Assembly (NCBI GenBank): GCA_018710945.1
Contig: DVIW01000008.1
Coordinates: 1 to 64,000, forward strand
Direction of reading: 5' to 3'
Source: Candidatus Aphodovivens avistercoris
GTDB taxonomy: Bacteria > Actinomycetota > Coriobacteriia > Coriobacteriales > Eggerthellaceae
Length of the DNA stretch: 64,000 nucleotides
Part shown: positions 52,672 to 61,441 of the stretch, piece by piece
How positions within the stretch are numbered: position 1 is the stretch's first letter
Layout of the letters: every line of letters starts with the position of its first letter
Program-made: the position numbers and the translations under genes
Notes under the pieces: generated by a model
Told to the model about the DNA's origin: nothing
The model's input: only the letters and a program-made list of their open reading frames with translations
Databases searched by the model: none

Positions 52672-54030
52672 CTACCCCTTCGCCTGCGCGGACGCGCTCG
52701 CAGACGAGCTCGCGTGCGCGTCCGACGCCGCGTCCGAGCCGCCCGCCGCGCTCGCGCCCGCGCCGTCGACGCGGCTCGAGTCGTCGGGCGTGATCGACAT
52801 GCTCTGGAAGCGGTGCTCCATGTAGGCGTTGTCGAAGTGCTCCGCGTAGAACTGCTCCACCGGCGAGGTCGCCTGGATGCCCGACACGCGCTCGAACCAG
52901 CAGTCGAGCGCCTGCAGCGTCATGACGCCGTTCACCAGCATGAGCACCGCGCACAGCGTCGTGAACGAGTAGCGGATCTTCCACGGAATGACGTTGATGA
53001 GCTTGAGCAGGTACGGCAGGCACAGCTTGATCCACGCGAACCCGAGCGCGCCCCACATGAGCATGAACGGCGTGGACGTGCGCCCCTGCGCGATGACGGC
53101 GATGGGGTCGGGCACACCGAACAGCTTCATGCCCGAGTAATCCCAGGCCACGGCGCCGAACGCGGTCTGCATGAACCAGCTTACGAAGAACTCGAACGCC
53201 CCGCCGATCACCGCCGACACCACGAAGATGATGACGGGGTTCGACTTGTAGAAGCGGTTGAGCGCCACCGTCATGAGCACGGCGCCGAACCCGTAGATGG
53301 GCGAGAACGGCCCGAACAGCATGCCGGCGCGGTCCTGGTAGTGCCCGGGATCGACCACGACCATGTGGTACACCGTCTCGATGAGAAGCCCCAGCACGCA
53401 GCACACGACGAACACCCAGAACAGGTTGAAAAAGTTCAGCTCGATGTAGCCCTTGCCCTCGGGGTCGCGCCCGAGCGTGCCGTCCTCGGCCGCCTCGCGG
53501 TCCTGCATGCTGCGCAGGCGGCGCTGCAGCGCGCGTTCCTCGCGCAGAGACGGGTCCATCGTGACCGACAGCGCCAGCAAAATGACGAGCTGCACCGCTG
53601 GCGCGATGAGGTGCTCGCCCAAACCCTGCAGCATGATGTCGAGCAGGATGCGCAGGATGGTCAGCGCGATGAGCAGGTACGACCAGCGCGCGGCATGGCG
53701 GCGGCGGTTGCGCAGCAGCATGATGCCGAACACGATGAGACACGCCGCGTTCACCACGATGACGATAAACGACAGCACCGAGACGATGGCGGTCAGCGTG
53801 ATGTCGCCCACCGCCACGAGGTCGGGACGCTCGAACACCGCCCAGATCACCATGCCCATGAACAGCAGCGCCATCGGCACCGTGATGATGCCGTCGACTA
53901 GGCACAGCACGCCGTACACCTTCGCGATGAGCGGCGTCTTCTTCCGATCGGCGGGAAGCGGCTTGTCGGGGTCGAACTGGTTTCCGTCGGGGTCGTATAC
54001 CCCGTCGGGCTTCTCAACGTCGAGGCTCAC
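52672..54030 (-). CDS. Putative ABC-transporter type IV membrane protein (CmpB-like)
   Basis: A 452-residue protein from GTG 54030, which has AAGGAG at ideal spacing; an ATG at 54108 lacks one. The first half has four helices. The second half holds the CmpB-like domain (NLFWVFVVCCVLGLLIETVYHMVV, GPFSPIYGFGAVLMTVAL, FFVSWFMQTAFGAVAWDYSG), widespread in Firmicutes and Coriobacteria and of unknown transport role. Ser/Ala-rich C-terminal tail. It is convergent with the GntR operon, 12 nt apart, with no terminator between. Confidence 0.88.
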   Translation of the reverse strand: MSLDVEKPDGVYDPDGNQFDPDKPLPADRKKTPLIAKVYGVLCLVDGIITVPMALLFMGMVIWAVFERPDLVAVGDITLTAIVSVLSFIVIVVNAACLIVFGIMLLRNRRRHAARWSYLLIALTILRILLDIMLQGLGEHLIAPAVQLVILLALSVTMDPSLREERALQRRLRSMQDREAAEDGTLGRDPEGKGYIELNFFNLFWVFVVCCVLGLLIETVYHMVVVDPGHYQDRAGMLFGPFSPIYGFGAVLMTVALNRFYKSNPVIIFVVSAVIGGAFEFFVSWFMQTAFGAVAWDYSGMKLFGVPDPIAVIAQGRTSTPFMLMWGALGFAWIKLCLPYLLKLINVIPWKIRYSFTTLCAVLMLVNGVMTLQALDCWFERVSGIQATSPVEQFYAEHFDNAYMEHRFQSMSITPDDSSRVDGAGASAAGGSDAASDAHASSSASASAQAKG

Positions 54031-54184
54031 TGCGCACTCCTTGGTCGGGACGGGCTTCCCGCGCGCCGGCGACGCGGCGGGTCCTGCTTGCGAGCCATCA
54101 TAGCGCATGGGCGCCGAAACGCCTGCGACGCATACCAGCCGTCACCCATCCGTGGAAGAACGGCGCCCAGCGGCCATCCCGCCG

Positions 54185-54265
54185 CTAGCGGCCCTCCTTC
54201 ATCAGGCGCGCGATGAGGCGCATGAGGGCGCGGCGGTGCAGCGTGCCGAGCAGGATCCCATACAT
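54185..54265 (-). CDS. Candidate 26-residue amphipathic peptide
   Basis: ATG 54265 is preceded by GGAAGGCGGGT at correct spacing and opens a 26-codon frame reading MYGILLGTLHRRALMRL then IARLMKEGR. It is hydrophobic on one face and Arg/Lys-rich on the other. It lies between the CmpB-like gene and MarR gene. Could be a small membrane peptide or chance. Confidence 0.35.
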   Translation of the reverse strand: MYGILLGTLHRRALMRLIARLMKEGR

Positions 54266-54380
54266 ACCCGCCTTCCGATGAAAAGGGCGCAGCGCACAGC
54301 ATCATGCCGCGTCGGCGCCCCTCCGGCGGCGGACGCGAACCGCGCGCATCGGCTTGCATCCGCCGCTCTCTGCTTCTATA

Positions 54381-54440
54381 GTTAACGAACGTCAATTCTA
54401 GTTAATACTTGACTTATGTCAATGATTGAGCAACGTTAAC
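54381..54440 (+). promoter_or_regulatory. Palindromic operator region upstream of the MarR gene
   Basis: An AT-rich island with TTGACTTATGTCAA (54409-54422, 5-bp arms) and an outer pair GTTAACG (54381-54387) / CGTTAAC (54434-54440). Such dyads in front of marR genes are usual autoregulatory sites. TTGACT within the inner dyad could be the -35 box. Confidence 0.55.
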
Positions 54441-54455
54441 TTTGTGGAGGGTTCC

Positions 54456-54929
54456 ATGACGACAATCATGCAGGAGCAGACGCTCGTCAAGGCGTCGATG
54501 TACTTCCACGAGCTGTTCAAGAAAGCGGTGCTCGCCAGCAGTGCCGCGGGCCAGTTCACCCGCACGCAGATGGACCTCTTGATGACCTTGGGCATGGAAG
54601 GGCCTTTGAGCATGTCGGCGCTCAGCGAACGCGTAGGCATCGCGCCCGAACAGGCCACGCGCGCCATGAAGGGCCTGCGCGAGCGCGGTCTCGCCGCGGC
54701 CGAGCGCAGCGACGAGAACCGCCGCATCGTCATCGCCCAGCTGACCGAGCAGGGGGCGCTGTTCATGGACGAACACGTGCGCGCCATCAACGAGAACCTG
54801 CGCGCCACCCTCGAAGGCCTCTCCCCCGACGAGCTGGAACGGCTCTCGCAAGCCGCCTCCGACATCGTGGCGCTCATGCGCAAGACCACCCTCAAGCACA
54901 CCGTCCCCGACCCCGAAGCCAAGCGCTGA
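54456..54929 (+). CDS. MarR family transcriptional regulator
   Basis: A 157-residue winged-helix regulator. TGGAGGG precedes ATG 54456. The wHTH reads MEGPLSMSALSERVGIAPEQATRAMKGLRERGLAAAERSDENRRIVIAQLTEQG with the wing DENRR. Flanking helices form the dimer. Target genes are not obvious; autoregulation through the dyads upstream is likely. Confidence 0.94.
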   Translation: MTTIMQEQTLVKASMYFHELFKKAVLASSAAGQFTRTQMDLLMTLGMEGPLSMSALSERVGIAPEQATRAMKGLRERGLAAAERSDENRRIVIAQLTEQGALFMDEHVRAINENLRATLEGLSPDELERLSQAASDIVALMRKTTLKHTVPDPEAKR

Positions 54930-54942
54930 AGAGCGGACGACA

Positions 54943-55053
54943 TCACGCCACGTCAAAGCCCCAGCGCCCGAGCGTGCGCGCCATGACGAGCGCGAGCGCC
55001 AGCGAAGCCGCCACCACGCACAGCACCACCGCCGCCATCTCACCGCGAAGCAC
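54943..55053 (-). CDS. Candidate 36-residue single-helix membrane protein
   Basis: GTG 55053 follows AAGGAAGGGGTC, a strong ribosome binding site. The frame reads MLRGEMAAVVLCVVAA, a hydrophobic helix to about residue 23, then ARTLGRWGFDVA. It is convergent with marR. Hairpin copy G lies just upstream, in what would be its leader. A longer frame reading through the hairpin is less likely. Confidence 0.45.
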   Translation of the reverse strand: MLRGEMAAVVLCVVAASLALALVMARTLGRWGFDVA

Positions 55054-55080
55054 GACCCCTTCCTTTTCGCAACCCTTCGG

Positions 55081-55143
55081 CAGATCCGCGACCGTTTCGC
55101 GCATCTGGAGCCCCTTTGAGCGCGCGAAACGGTCGCGGATTTG
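55081..55143 (+). repeat. Intergenic hairpin element, copy G
   Basis: A perfect 19-bp stem (55084-55102 with 55122-55140) plus outer pairs; the loop is 19 nt. The left arm reads ATCCGCGACCGTTTCGCGC, the same outer-stem variant as copy D. Confidence 0.9.
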
Positions 55144-55398
55144 CAGAAGCGCCGCCCGACACGCGACTTTACCCCGATTTTGCACGGCGGCGGCCATCCG
55201 CGCGCAGCGGCTTTGGTATGTTGGAGGGCAGTCGAAAACCACGCGAGCGCAGCCCCTGCGCCAGCGCGAACGCGGTCCACGGCCGCGCCTTCAGACGCCG
55301 GCCGCAACGCAGCCGCAGGCGCCGCCCGCAGCCCGAAGCCGCGGCGCGCCCGCAAGCGTCACCCGAACGCAGCCCGCCCGCGGCCGAAAGGAGCAGCC

Positions 55399-56337
55399 GT
55401 GATCGAATACTTCCGCACCGACGAGCGCACGCACTCCCTCGTCAAGCTGGACGAAGAGGAAGCCGGCTGCTGGATCGCCCTGTTCGAGCCCACCGACGGC
55501 GAGCTGGCCGCCATCGCGCACCGCTTCGCCATCGAGGAAGAGGACCTGCGCGCCCCGCTCGACTTGGAAGAGGTCTCCCGCGTCGAGACGAACGACAACT
55601 ACACGATGTTCATCGTGGACACCCCCGTGCGCAGCCACGCGAAGGCGCCCTACGGCTACGAGACCATCCCCTTCGCCGTGTTCGAGACGCCCCACCACGT
55701 CGTGTCGGTGTGCTCGCGCTACCACGTGCCCATCGTCTCGGTGCTCAAAGGCCAGCGCGGCCTCTACGACACCTTCCAGATAAAGGAATTCACCAGCGAC
55801 CTTCTGATGGCCTCATCCACCGCCTACTTCCGGGCGCTGCAGGCCCTCAACCGCCGGCGCATGCAGGTGGCGCAGGTCAGCGCGAAGCCCTCGCGCAAGG
55901 ACCTCGAAGAGCTCTACGCCCTGGACGAGTCGTTCGTCTACTTCACCACCTCGCTGGCCACCAACGACTCCGCCTTCGAGCGCTACCGCCGCTACGTGCT
56001 TTTAGGCTGCAGCAAGGAGGTGCGCGAGCTGTTCGAGGACGTGGCGCTGGAGAACCGCCAGGCGCTTGAGACCACGCGCATCTACTCGGACATCCTGGAC
56101 TCCGCCATCGACCACTTCGGCCTGATGATGGACTACGACCTGAACCGCACCATGCAGTTGGTGGCAACCCTCACGCTCGTGCTGTGCGTGCCCACCGTCA
56201 TCGGCGGGCTGTTCGGCATGAACCTGGGCGGCATCCCGCTGTCGGAATCGCCCTACGGCTTCGTCATCGTCACGGGCATCACAGCGGTGATCCTGCTGCT
56301 TTTGCTGTTGCTGCTGAAACGGCTGAAGTGGTTCTAG
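55399..56337 (+). CDS. corA: CorA family divalent cation transporter
   Basis: A 312-residue CorA-like channel starting at GTG 55399 after AAAGGAGCAGCC. Cytoplasmic funnel domain, long stalk helix, then two C-terminal membrane helices with the signature FGMNLGG. The tail KRLKWF is basic. Carries Mg2+ (or Co2+/Ni2+) along its gradient. The residues after GMN (LGGIP) are as in Gram-positive CorA-like proteins. Confidence 0.94.
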   Translation: MIEYFRTDERTHSLVKLDEEEAGCWIALFEPTDGELAAIAHRFAIEEEDLRAPLDLEEVSRVETNDNYTMFIVDTPVRSHAKAPYGYETIPFAVFETPHHVVSVCSRYHVPIVSVLKGQRGLYDTFQIKEFTSDLLMASSTAYFRALQALNRRRMQVAQVSAKPSRKDLEELYALDESFVYFTTSLATNDSAFERYRRYVLLGCSKEVRELFEDVALENRQALETTRIYSDILDSAIDHFGLMMDYDLNRTMQLVATLTLVLCVPTVIGGLFGMNLGGIPLSESPYGFVIVTGITAVILLLLLLLLKRLKWF

Positions 56338-56356
56338 GCACGCCGCGCGCATACGC

Positions 56357-56362
56357 TATAAT
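56357..56362 (+). promoter_or_regulatory. -10 box of the DUF1846 gene
   Basis: Perfect TATAAT 93 nt upstream of the start; -35 not clear. Confidence 0.45.
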
Positions 56363-56454
56363 CGGTTGGTTCAGAAGCGGAACGGCCCCAGCGCGCCCCA
56401 GGCGGCGGGCGCGGATGGCGGGCCGTCGTTCAAGGTGAAGGAGCGTGGGCGTCC

Positions 56455-57933
56455 ATGCGCAACGGATTCGACAACGACAAGTACATCGAGCTGCAGGCGG
56501 AGCGCATCAAAGAGCGCATCGCCCAGTTCGGCGGCAAGCTGTACCTGGAGTTCGGCGGCAAGCTGTTCGACGACTTCCACGCCAGCCGCGTGCTGCCCGG
56601 CTTCCAACCCGACACCAAGATCCGCATGCTGGAAAGCCTCATCGACGACGTGGAGATCATCACCTGCATCAACGCCAACGACATCGAGAAGAGCAAGACC
56701 CGGGGCGACCTGGGCATCACCTACGACGACGACCTGCTGCGATTGATGGACGTGTTCCGCGGCATGGGCTTTCTGGTGGGAGACGTGGTCATCACGCAGT
56801 ACGCCGGCCAGCCCGACGCCGACGCCTTCCGCCGCCGCCTGGACGCGCTGGGCATCAAGAGCCGCCTGCACTACCCCATCGCCGGCTACCCCTACGACAT
56901 CGCCCACATCGTCAGCGACGAGGGCTACGGGAGGAACGAGTACGTGGAAACCAGCCGCCCGCTGGTGGTGGTGACGGCCCCCGGCCCCGGCTCGGGCAAG
57001 ATGGCCACCTGCCTCTCGCAGCTCTACCACGAGAACAAGCGCGGCATCAAGGCCGGCTACGCGAAGTTCGAGACCTTCCCCATCTGGAACCTGCCGCTGA
57101 AGCACCCGGTGAACATCGCCTACGAGGCCGCCACGGTGGACCTGGACGACATGAACGCCATCGACCCGTTCCACCTGGAGGCCTACAACGAGACCACCGT
57201 CAACTACAACCGCGACATCGAGATCTTCCCCGTGCTGAAGGCCATGCTGGAGAAGATCATGGGCGCCAGCCCCTACCAGTCACCCACCGACATGGGCGTG
57301 AACATGGCGGGCAAGGCCATCGTGGATGATGAGGCCGTCTGCGAGGCCGCCAAGATGGAGATCGTGCGCCGCTACTTCCAGACCGCCGTCGAGGTGAAGC
57401 GCACCGGCGCCGGGGAAGAGCGCCTGGAGCGCCTGGAGCTTCTTATGAACCAGGCCGGCGTGGACGCGAACTACTCCCCCGCCCGCAGCGCGGCGCTGCT
57501 TAAGGAAGAGACCACCGGCGGCCCGGCCGGCGCGATGGTGCTGCCCGACGGCACCGTGGTGACGGGCAAGACCTCCACGCTTCTGGGCGCAGCGTCCTCG
57601 CTTCTGATGAACGCGCTGAAGGGCGTGGCGGGCGTCGAGGACATCGACGTCATCTCCGATGACGTGATCGAGCCCATCTGCCACCTGAAGACCGCGCACC
57701 TGCACGCGCGCAACCCGCGCCTGCACTCCGACGAGACGCTTCTGGCCCTCACCGTCAGCTCGTCCACCAACCCGCTGGCTGGCAAGCTGATCGACTGCGC
57801 CGAGCGCCTGCGCGGCTGCGACGCGTTCTTCTCGGTCATCATCTCCGAAACCGACGAGCGCCTCTACCGCACCCTCGGCATCAACGTCTGCTGCGAGCCG
57901 AAATACGAGCAGCGCCGTTACTACCACAAGTAG
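56455..57933 (+). CDS. DUF1846 (UPF0371) protein
   Basis: A 492-residue cytoplasmic protein matching DUF1846 over its full length, starting MRNGFDNDKYIELQAERIKE and including TAPGPGSGKMATCLSQLYHE, an ATP-loop-like GPGSGKMAT, and HARNPRLHSDETLLALTVSSS. The family is common in Firmicutes and anaerobes and structurally multi-domain, but its biochemical role is not established. Followed by a terminator. Confidence 0.93.
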   Translation: MRNGFDNDKYIELQAERIKERIAQFGGKLYLEFGGKLFDDFHASRVLPGFQPDTKIRMLESLIDDVEIITCINANDIEKSKTRGDLGITYDDDLLRLMDVFRGMGFLVGDVVITQYAGQPDADAFRRRLDALGIKSRLHYPIAGYPYDIAHIVSDEGYGRNEYVETSRPLVVVTAPGPGSGKMATCLSQLYHENKRGIKAGYAKFETFPIWNLPLKHPVNIAYEAATVDLDDMNAIDPFHLEAYNETTVNYNRDIEIFPVLKAMLEKIMGASPYQSPTDMGVNMAGKAIVDDEAVCEAAKMEIVRRYFQTAVEVKRTGAGEERLERLELLMNQAGVDANYSPARSAALLKEETTGGPAGAMVLPDGTVVTGKTSTLLGAASSLLMNALKGVAGVEDIDVISDDVIEPICHLKTAHLHARNPRLHSDETLLALTVSSSTNPLAGKLIDCAERLRGCDAFFSVIISETDERLYRTLGINVCCEPKYEQRRYYHK

Positions 57934-57958
57934 CGCCCGCCGCCCCATCCCGCCCGCA

Positions 57959-58001
57959 TCAAAGCGCCTGCCTCGACTCCGAGGCGGGCGCCTTTCGTTG
58001 C
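57959..58001 (+). terminator. Terminator after the DUF1846 gene
   Basis: Stem AAAGCGCCTGCCTCG / CGAGGCGGGCGCCTTT (one wobble and one mismatch), loop ACTC, followed by CGTTG. Confidence 0.75.
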
Positions 58002-58127
58002 GGGGAAAAAGCTGGCGCGCGTTTGCATGATGCACGGGAACCGTGCCTGTCCGCCTGTAACGAGGCGGCAGAGCCCGTGCCGCCACCCGCTCGCCCGCTC
58101 GCTGGGCGGACGAGCAGGCAGCCGCGC

Positions 58128-59039
58128 CTAGAAGAACACCTTGGAGACGTGCTCGTAGAAGCCCTCGCGCTGGTAGCGCAGCAGGATGGTGGGCTGCTCG
58201 CCGCGGCGTACGTAGACGCGGCGAGCGGGGGCGGGCAGCTCCAGGCGCTCGCCGTCAACGAACAGCGCCGCCTCGCGCCCGTAGGCCCCCTCGGGGCGGT
58301 CGAGCAGCTCCACCTCCACCACGTCGCTCTCCGCCGTCACGATGGCCCGCGAGCGCAGCGTGTGGGGCGCCAGCGGCACCGCCACCAGGCCGCCGAACCC
58401 CGGCGCCACCAAGGGCCCGCCCGCCGACAGCGCGTAGCCGGTCGAGCCGGTGGCCGTGGCCACCACCACGCCATCGCCGCGCATGTCGGCCACCTTCGAC
58501 CCCGACACGCCCAGCGAGAAGTCGATCAACCGCCCGTTGGCCCCCTGCGTCACCGCCAGCTCGTTGAGCGCGAAGAACGACCGGCTTCCCTCCACCGGCG
58601 CTTCCAGCCCGCCTGCCGCGTCGGCGTCGTCGCCCCACGGGTCGCGCTCGCCGTCGCACACGACATCCACCTGCAGATTCGCGCGACGCTCGCGCACCAC
58701 GTCCCCCGCCAGGGCCGCCGCCACGATGGCCACCACGCCGTCGTCGCTGGCGTTCGCCAGAAAGCCCAGCCGTCCGAAGTTGATGCCCAGGATGGGCACC
58801 CCCGAACAGCCGATCTGCCGCGCCGTGCGCAGAATGGTGCCGTCGCCGCCCAGCACCACCGCCATGTCCACGCCGGACTCCACCAGCTGGCGCACCTCGC
58901 CCTGCTCGGCGGGCCCCGTCAGATCCGATGACGCCACCAGCGCGTGGCCGATGCCCTGCGAGCCGAGGTAGGCGGCCAGAAGCAGCGAGGCGTCGATGGC
59001 CTGGGGGTTGGAGTTATTGCGCACGATGAGAACGAGCAT
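58128..59039 (-). CDS. nadK: NAD kinase
   Basis: Phosphorylates NAD to NADP. 303 residues, AAGAAGG before ATG 59039. GGDGT motif at residues 64-68, the NE-type motif FFALNELAVTQGANGRLIDF, and the GSTGYALSAGGPLVAPG loop are intact. It contains a short acidic insert (GERDPWGDDADAAGGLEAP) in the small domain. Divergent from murJ with overlapping promoters. Confidence 0.97.
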   Translation of the reverse strand: MLVLIVRNNSNPQAIDASLLLAAYLGSQGIGHALVASSDLTGPAEQGEVRQLVESGVDMAVVLGGDGTILRTARQIGCSGVPILGINFGRLGFLANASDDGVVAIVAAALAGDVVRERRANLQVDVVCDGERDPWGDDADAAGGLEAPVEGSRSFFALNELAVTQGANGRLIDFSLGVSGSKVADMRGDGVVVATATGSTGYALSAGGPLVAPGFGGLVAVPLAPHTLRSRAIVTAESDVVEVELLDRPEGAYGREAALFVDGERLELPAPARRVYVRRGEQPTILLRYQREGFYEHVSKVFF

Positions 59040-59059
59040 GAATGCCTTCTTTTCCGCTT

Positions 59060-59080
59060 TGCTATGATGGGATGATTATA
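59060..59080. promoter_or_regulatory. Overlapping divergent promoters of nadK and murJ
   Basis: Plus strand: extended -10 TGCTATGAT (-10 at 59063-59068), 42 nt upstream of murJ. Minus strand: TATAAT (59075-59080), 36 nt upstream of nadK. The two -10 boxes are 6 nt apart, so the polymerases should exclude each other. Confidence 0.5.
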
Positions 59081-59109
59081 GCGAAGGAACCGAAGGGAAA
59101 GCCGCCGCC

Positions 59110-61197
59110 ATGTCCGACAAGCTCTCGCGAGCACGACATATCCGCAAGCCGGAGCCGTTCCCGCCCGGCTCGACGGCGGCCCTCCCCATCGTCGGCAAGC
59201 ACGGCGGCGCCGACCGCACGCGCGGCGAGGCGGCCCCCGGGCCGGCACCCGCGCGTCGCGAGGCGCCCGCGGGCCGGCCGCGCCACGCCGGCGCCTCTTC
59301 GGTCCCTGACCAGCGCGCGGCCCGCGCCGTCGCGAACGCAACGCGCACCGCACCCGCCGAAGCCCCTGCGGCCCGCACGGCCGCGCGCAACGCCGCGACC
59401 CGCGCAACGCAACCGGCTCGCACGGCCGCCAGCGGCCCTGCGGCGGCACGCCTCGGCAAGCACGGCGGCATCGACCGCACGCTCGAAGCCGCTCCCGCCC
59501 GTCGCGCACGCCACGCCGGCGTTGACCGGACGCTCGCCGCGCCTGAACCCCAGCCCGAACGCGCCGCCGAAGCCGAGACCGAGTCCGCCTCCGCATCGGA
59601 GCGCGGCGACGACATCGGCTCGTCGGCCGCCCTCATCAGCGTCTGCACCATCGTCTCGCGCATCACCGGGTTCATCCGCACCTGGGCGATGGCGTTCGCC
59701 CTGGGCGCCAGCCTGCTGTCCAGCTCCTACCAGGTGGCCAACAACCTGCCCAACATGCTCTACGAGCTGGTGGTGGGCGGCATGCTGGTGACGGCGTTCC
59801 TCCCCGTCTACGTGTCGGCGAAAAAACGCCTGGGCACCGCCGCCAGCAACGAGTACGCCTCGAATCTGCTCACCATCGTCGTCATCTTCCTCGGCGTCCT
59901 GTCGGTCCTGTGCATGGCCTTCCCCGGCGTCGCCATCTACACGCAGAGCTTCTTCTCCGATCAGGGCGACATGGCCCAGGCCACGTTCTTCTTCCAGTTC
60001 TTCGCCATACAGATCGTGTTCTACGGCGCCTCAACCGTGATATCGGGCCTGCTCAACGCCAACCACGACTACCTGTGGTCGTCTATCGCGCCGGTGGCGA
60101 ACAACCTCATCGTCATCGTCACCTTCGTCGCCTACGCGTTCGTGGCGCCCAGCCAGCCCGATCTGGCGCTCTACATCATCGCCATCGGCAACCCCCTGGG
60201 CGTGTTCGTGCAGATGGCGCTTCAGATCCCCGCACTCGCCCGCAACGGCATCCGCCTGCGCCCGCGCGTGGACCTGCACGACCCCGCCCTGCGCGAGACC
60301 ATCGGCATCGGCCTGCCCGCCGTGGGCGTGATGGTAACCTCGTGCATCGCCGTATCGGTGCAGAACGCCGCGTCGCTGGTGTTCTCCGACGCCGGCCCCT
60401 CGGCGCTGCTCTACGCGCGCCTGTGGTACACGCTGCCCTACTCGTTCCTCGTGGTGCCCATCACCACCACCATGTTCACGCAGCTTTCGGAAATGGAGGC
60501 CGAAGGCAACGCCGAAGGTGTCAAGCGCGGCATCGTATCGGGCACCAACCAGATCCTGTTCTTCACGGTGCCCTTCGCGCTCTATCTGCTGGTGTTCTCG
60601 TTCCCGCTGGTCAGCCTTTTGCACGTGGGCGCGTTCACGATGGACAGCGTCAGCCTCATCGCCGGCTACCTGGGCGTTCTGGCGTTCGCGCTGCCCTTCT
60701 ACGGCGTGAACACCTACCTGCAGAAGATCTTCTCCAGTCTGCGGCGCATGGGCGTGTTCGCGACGGTGAACCTTGTCGCCATGCTCGTGCAGGTGGCCAT
60801 CACCGTGGGCGGCGCGGCGCTGGCTTCGCGCGGCATGCCCATCGGTGTCATCGCCGCAGGCGAGGTGGCGTTCAACCTGCTGGCCGACGTGTGCCTGTTC
60901 GGCTACCTGCACCGCCGCCTCGGCGCGTTCGGACTGCGCTCCACCGCCCGCGCGTTCTTAAGCGCGCTCGTGCTGGGCGCGGCGGGCGCAGCAGCGGGCG
61001 CCGGCGTGCTGTGGGCGCTTGAAAGCTTCGTCGGGCCGCTGTCCGGCTCGCTTGTCCAGTCGTTCGCCTACGTGGTCGCCGGCGGCATCGTCAGCCTGCT
61101 GGTGACGTTCGGCTTGGCCATCGCGCTGAAGGTGCCGGAATCGGCGCTGCTCGTCGGCATCATGGCGAAGGTGAAGGGAAAGCTCAGCCGTAGCTAG
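59110..61197 (+). CDS. murJ: Lipid II flippase MurJ with a repetitive N-terminal extension
   Basis: A 695-residue protein. The MurJ/MviN core of 14 helices starts near residue 170 (SSAALISVCTIVSRITGFIRTWAMAFALG, then SYQVANNLPNMLYELVVGGMLVTAFLPVYV). It flips lipid II for peptidoglycan assembly. The first about 165 residues are basic, Ala/Arg-rich and disordered. They carry a repeated motif: GKHGGADRT (29-37), GKHGGIDRT (116-124) and RHAGVDRT (134-141). Such extensions in Actinobacteria may recruit regulators; here the motif is unexplained. AAAGCCGCCGCC upstream gives a modest ribosome binding site. Confidence 0.92.
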   Translation: MSDKLSRARHIRKPEPFPPGSTAALPIVGKHGGADRTRGEAAPGPAPARREAPAGRPRHAGASSVPDQRAARAVANATRTAPAEAPAARTAARNAATRATQPARTAASGPAAARLGKHGGIDRTLEAAPARRARHAGVDRTLAAPEPQPERAAEAETESASASERGDDIGSSAALISVCTIVSRITGFIRTWAMAFALGASLLSSSYQVANNLPNMLYELVVGGMLVTAFLPVYVSAKKRLGTAASNEYASNLLTIVVIFLGVLSVLCMAFPGVAIYTQSFFSDQGDMAQATFFFQFFAIQIVFYGASTVISGLLNANHDYLWSSIAPVANNLIVIVTFVAYAFVAPSQPDLALYIIAIGNPLGVFVQMALQIPALARNGIRLRPRVDLHDPALRETIGIGLPAVGVMVTSCIAVSVQNAASLVFSDAGPSALLYARLWYTLPYSFLVVPITTTMFTQLSEMEAEGNAEGVKRGIVSGTNQILFFTVPFALYLLVFSFPLVSLLHVGAFTMDSVSLIAGYLGVLAFALPFYGVNTYLQKIFSSLRRMGVFATVNLVAMLVQVAITVGGAALASRGMPIGVIAAGEVAFNLLADVCLFGYLHRRLGAFGLRSTARAFLSALVLGAAGAAAGAGVLWALESFVGPLSGSLVQSFAYVVAGGIVSLLVTFGLAIALKVPESALLVGIMAKVKGKLSRS

Positions 61198-61441
61198 ACC
61201 GGAGGAACGCACAAACACCTCACCGGCGCCGGCAGCAGCACGCCAAGCGAACGCGCAAACAGCGCCATCTTCCGCACGCTGTGCGGGATCGACCCTCGCC
61301 CTGCACCCCGATCTACGCTTTCCGACGCGCAAGCGGCGCCGTCCGCCGCACGCTGCAGGACCGCTCCCTGCGCGCCCGGCACCCCGCCTCGCGCCCCCTG
61401 ACGCGCAGGCGCACGGCCAGCCAGCCGCTTCGTCTCCGTCG

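Noticed and set aside
26940-55150. The hairpin elements as ordinary intrinsic terminators
   Set aside because: No T-run follows the stems on either strand, loops are long and constant, and several copies lie upstream of genes.
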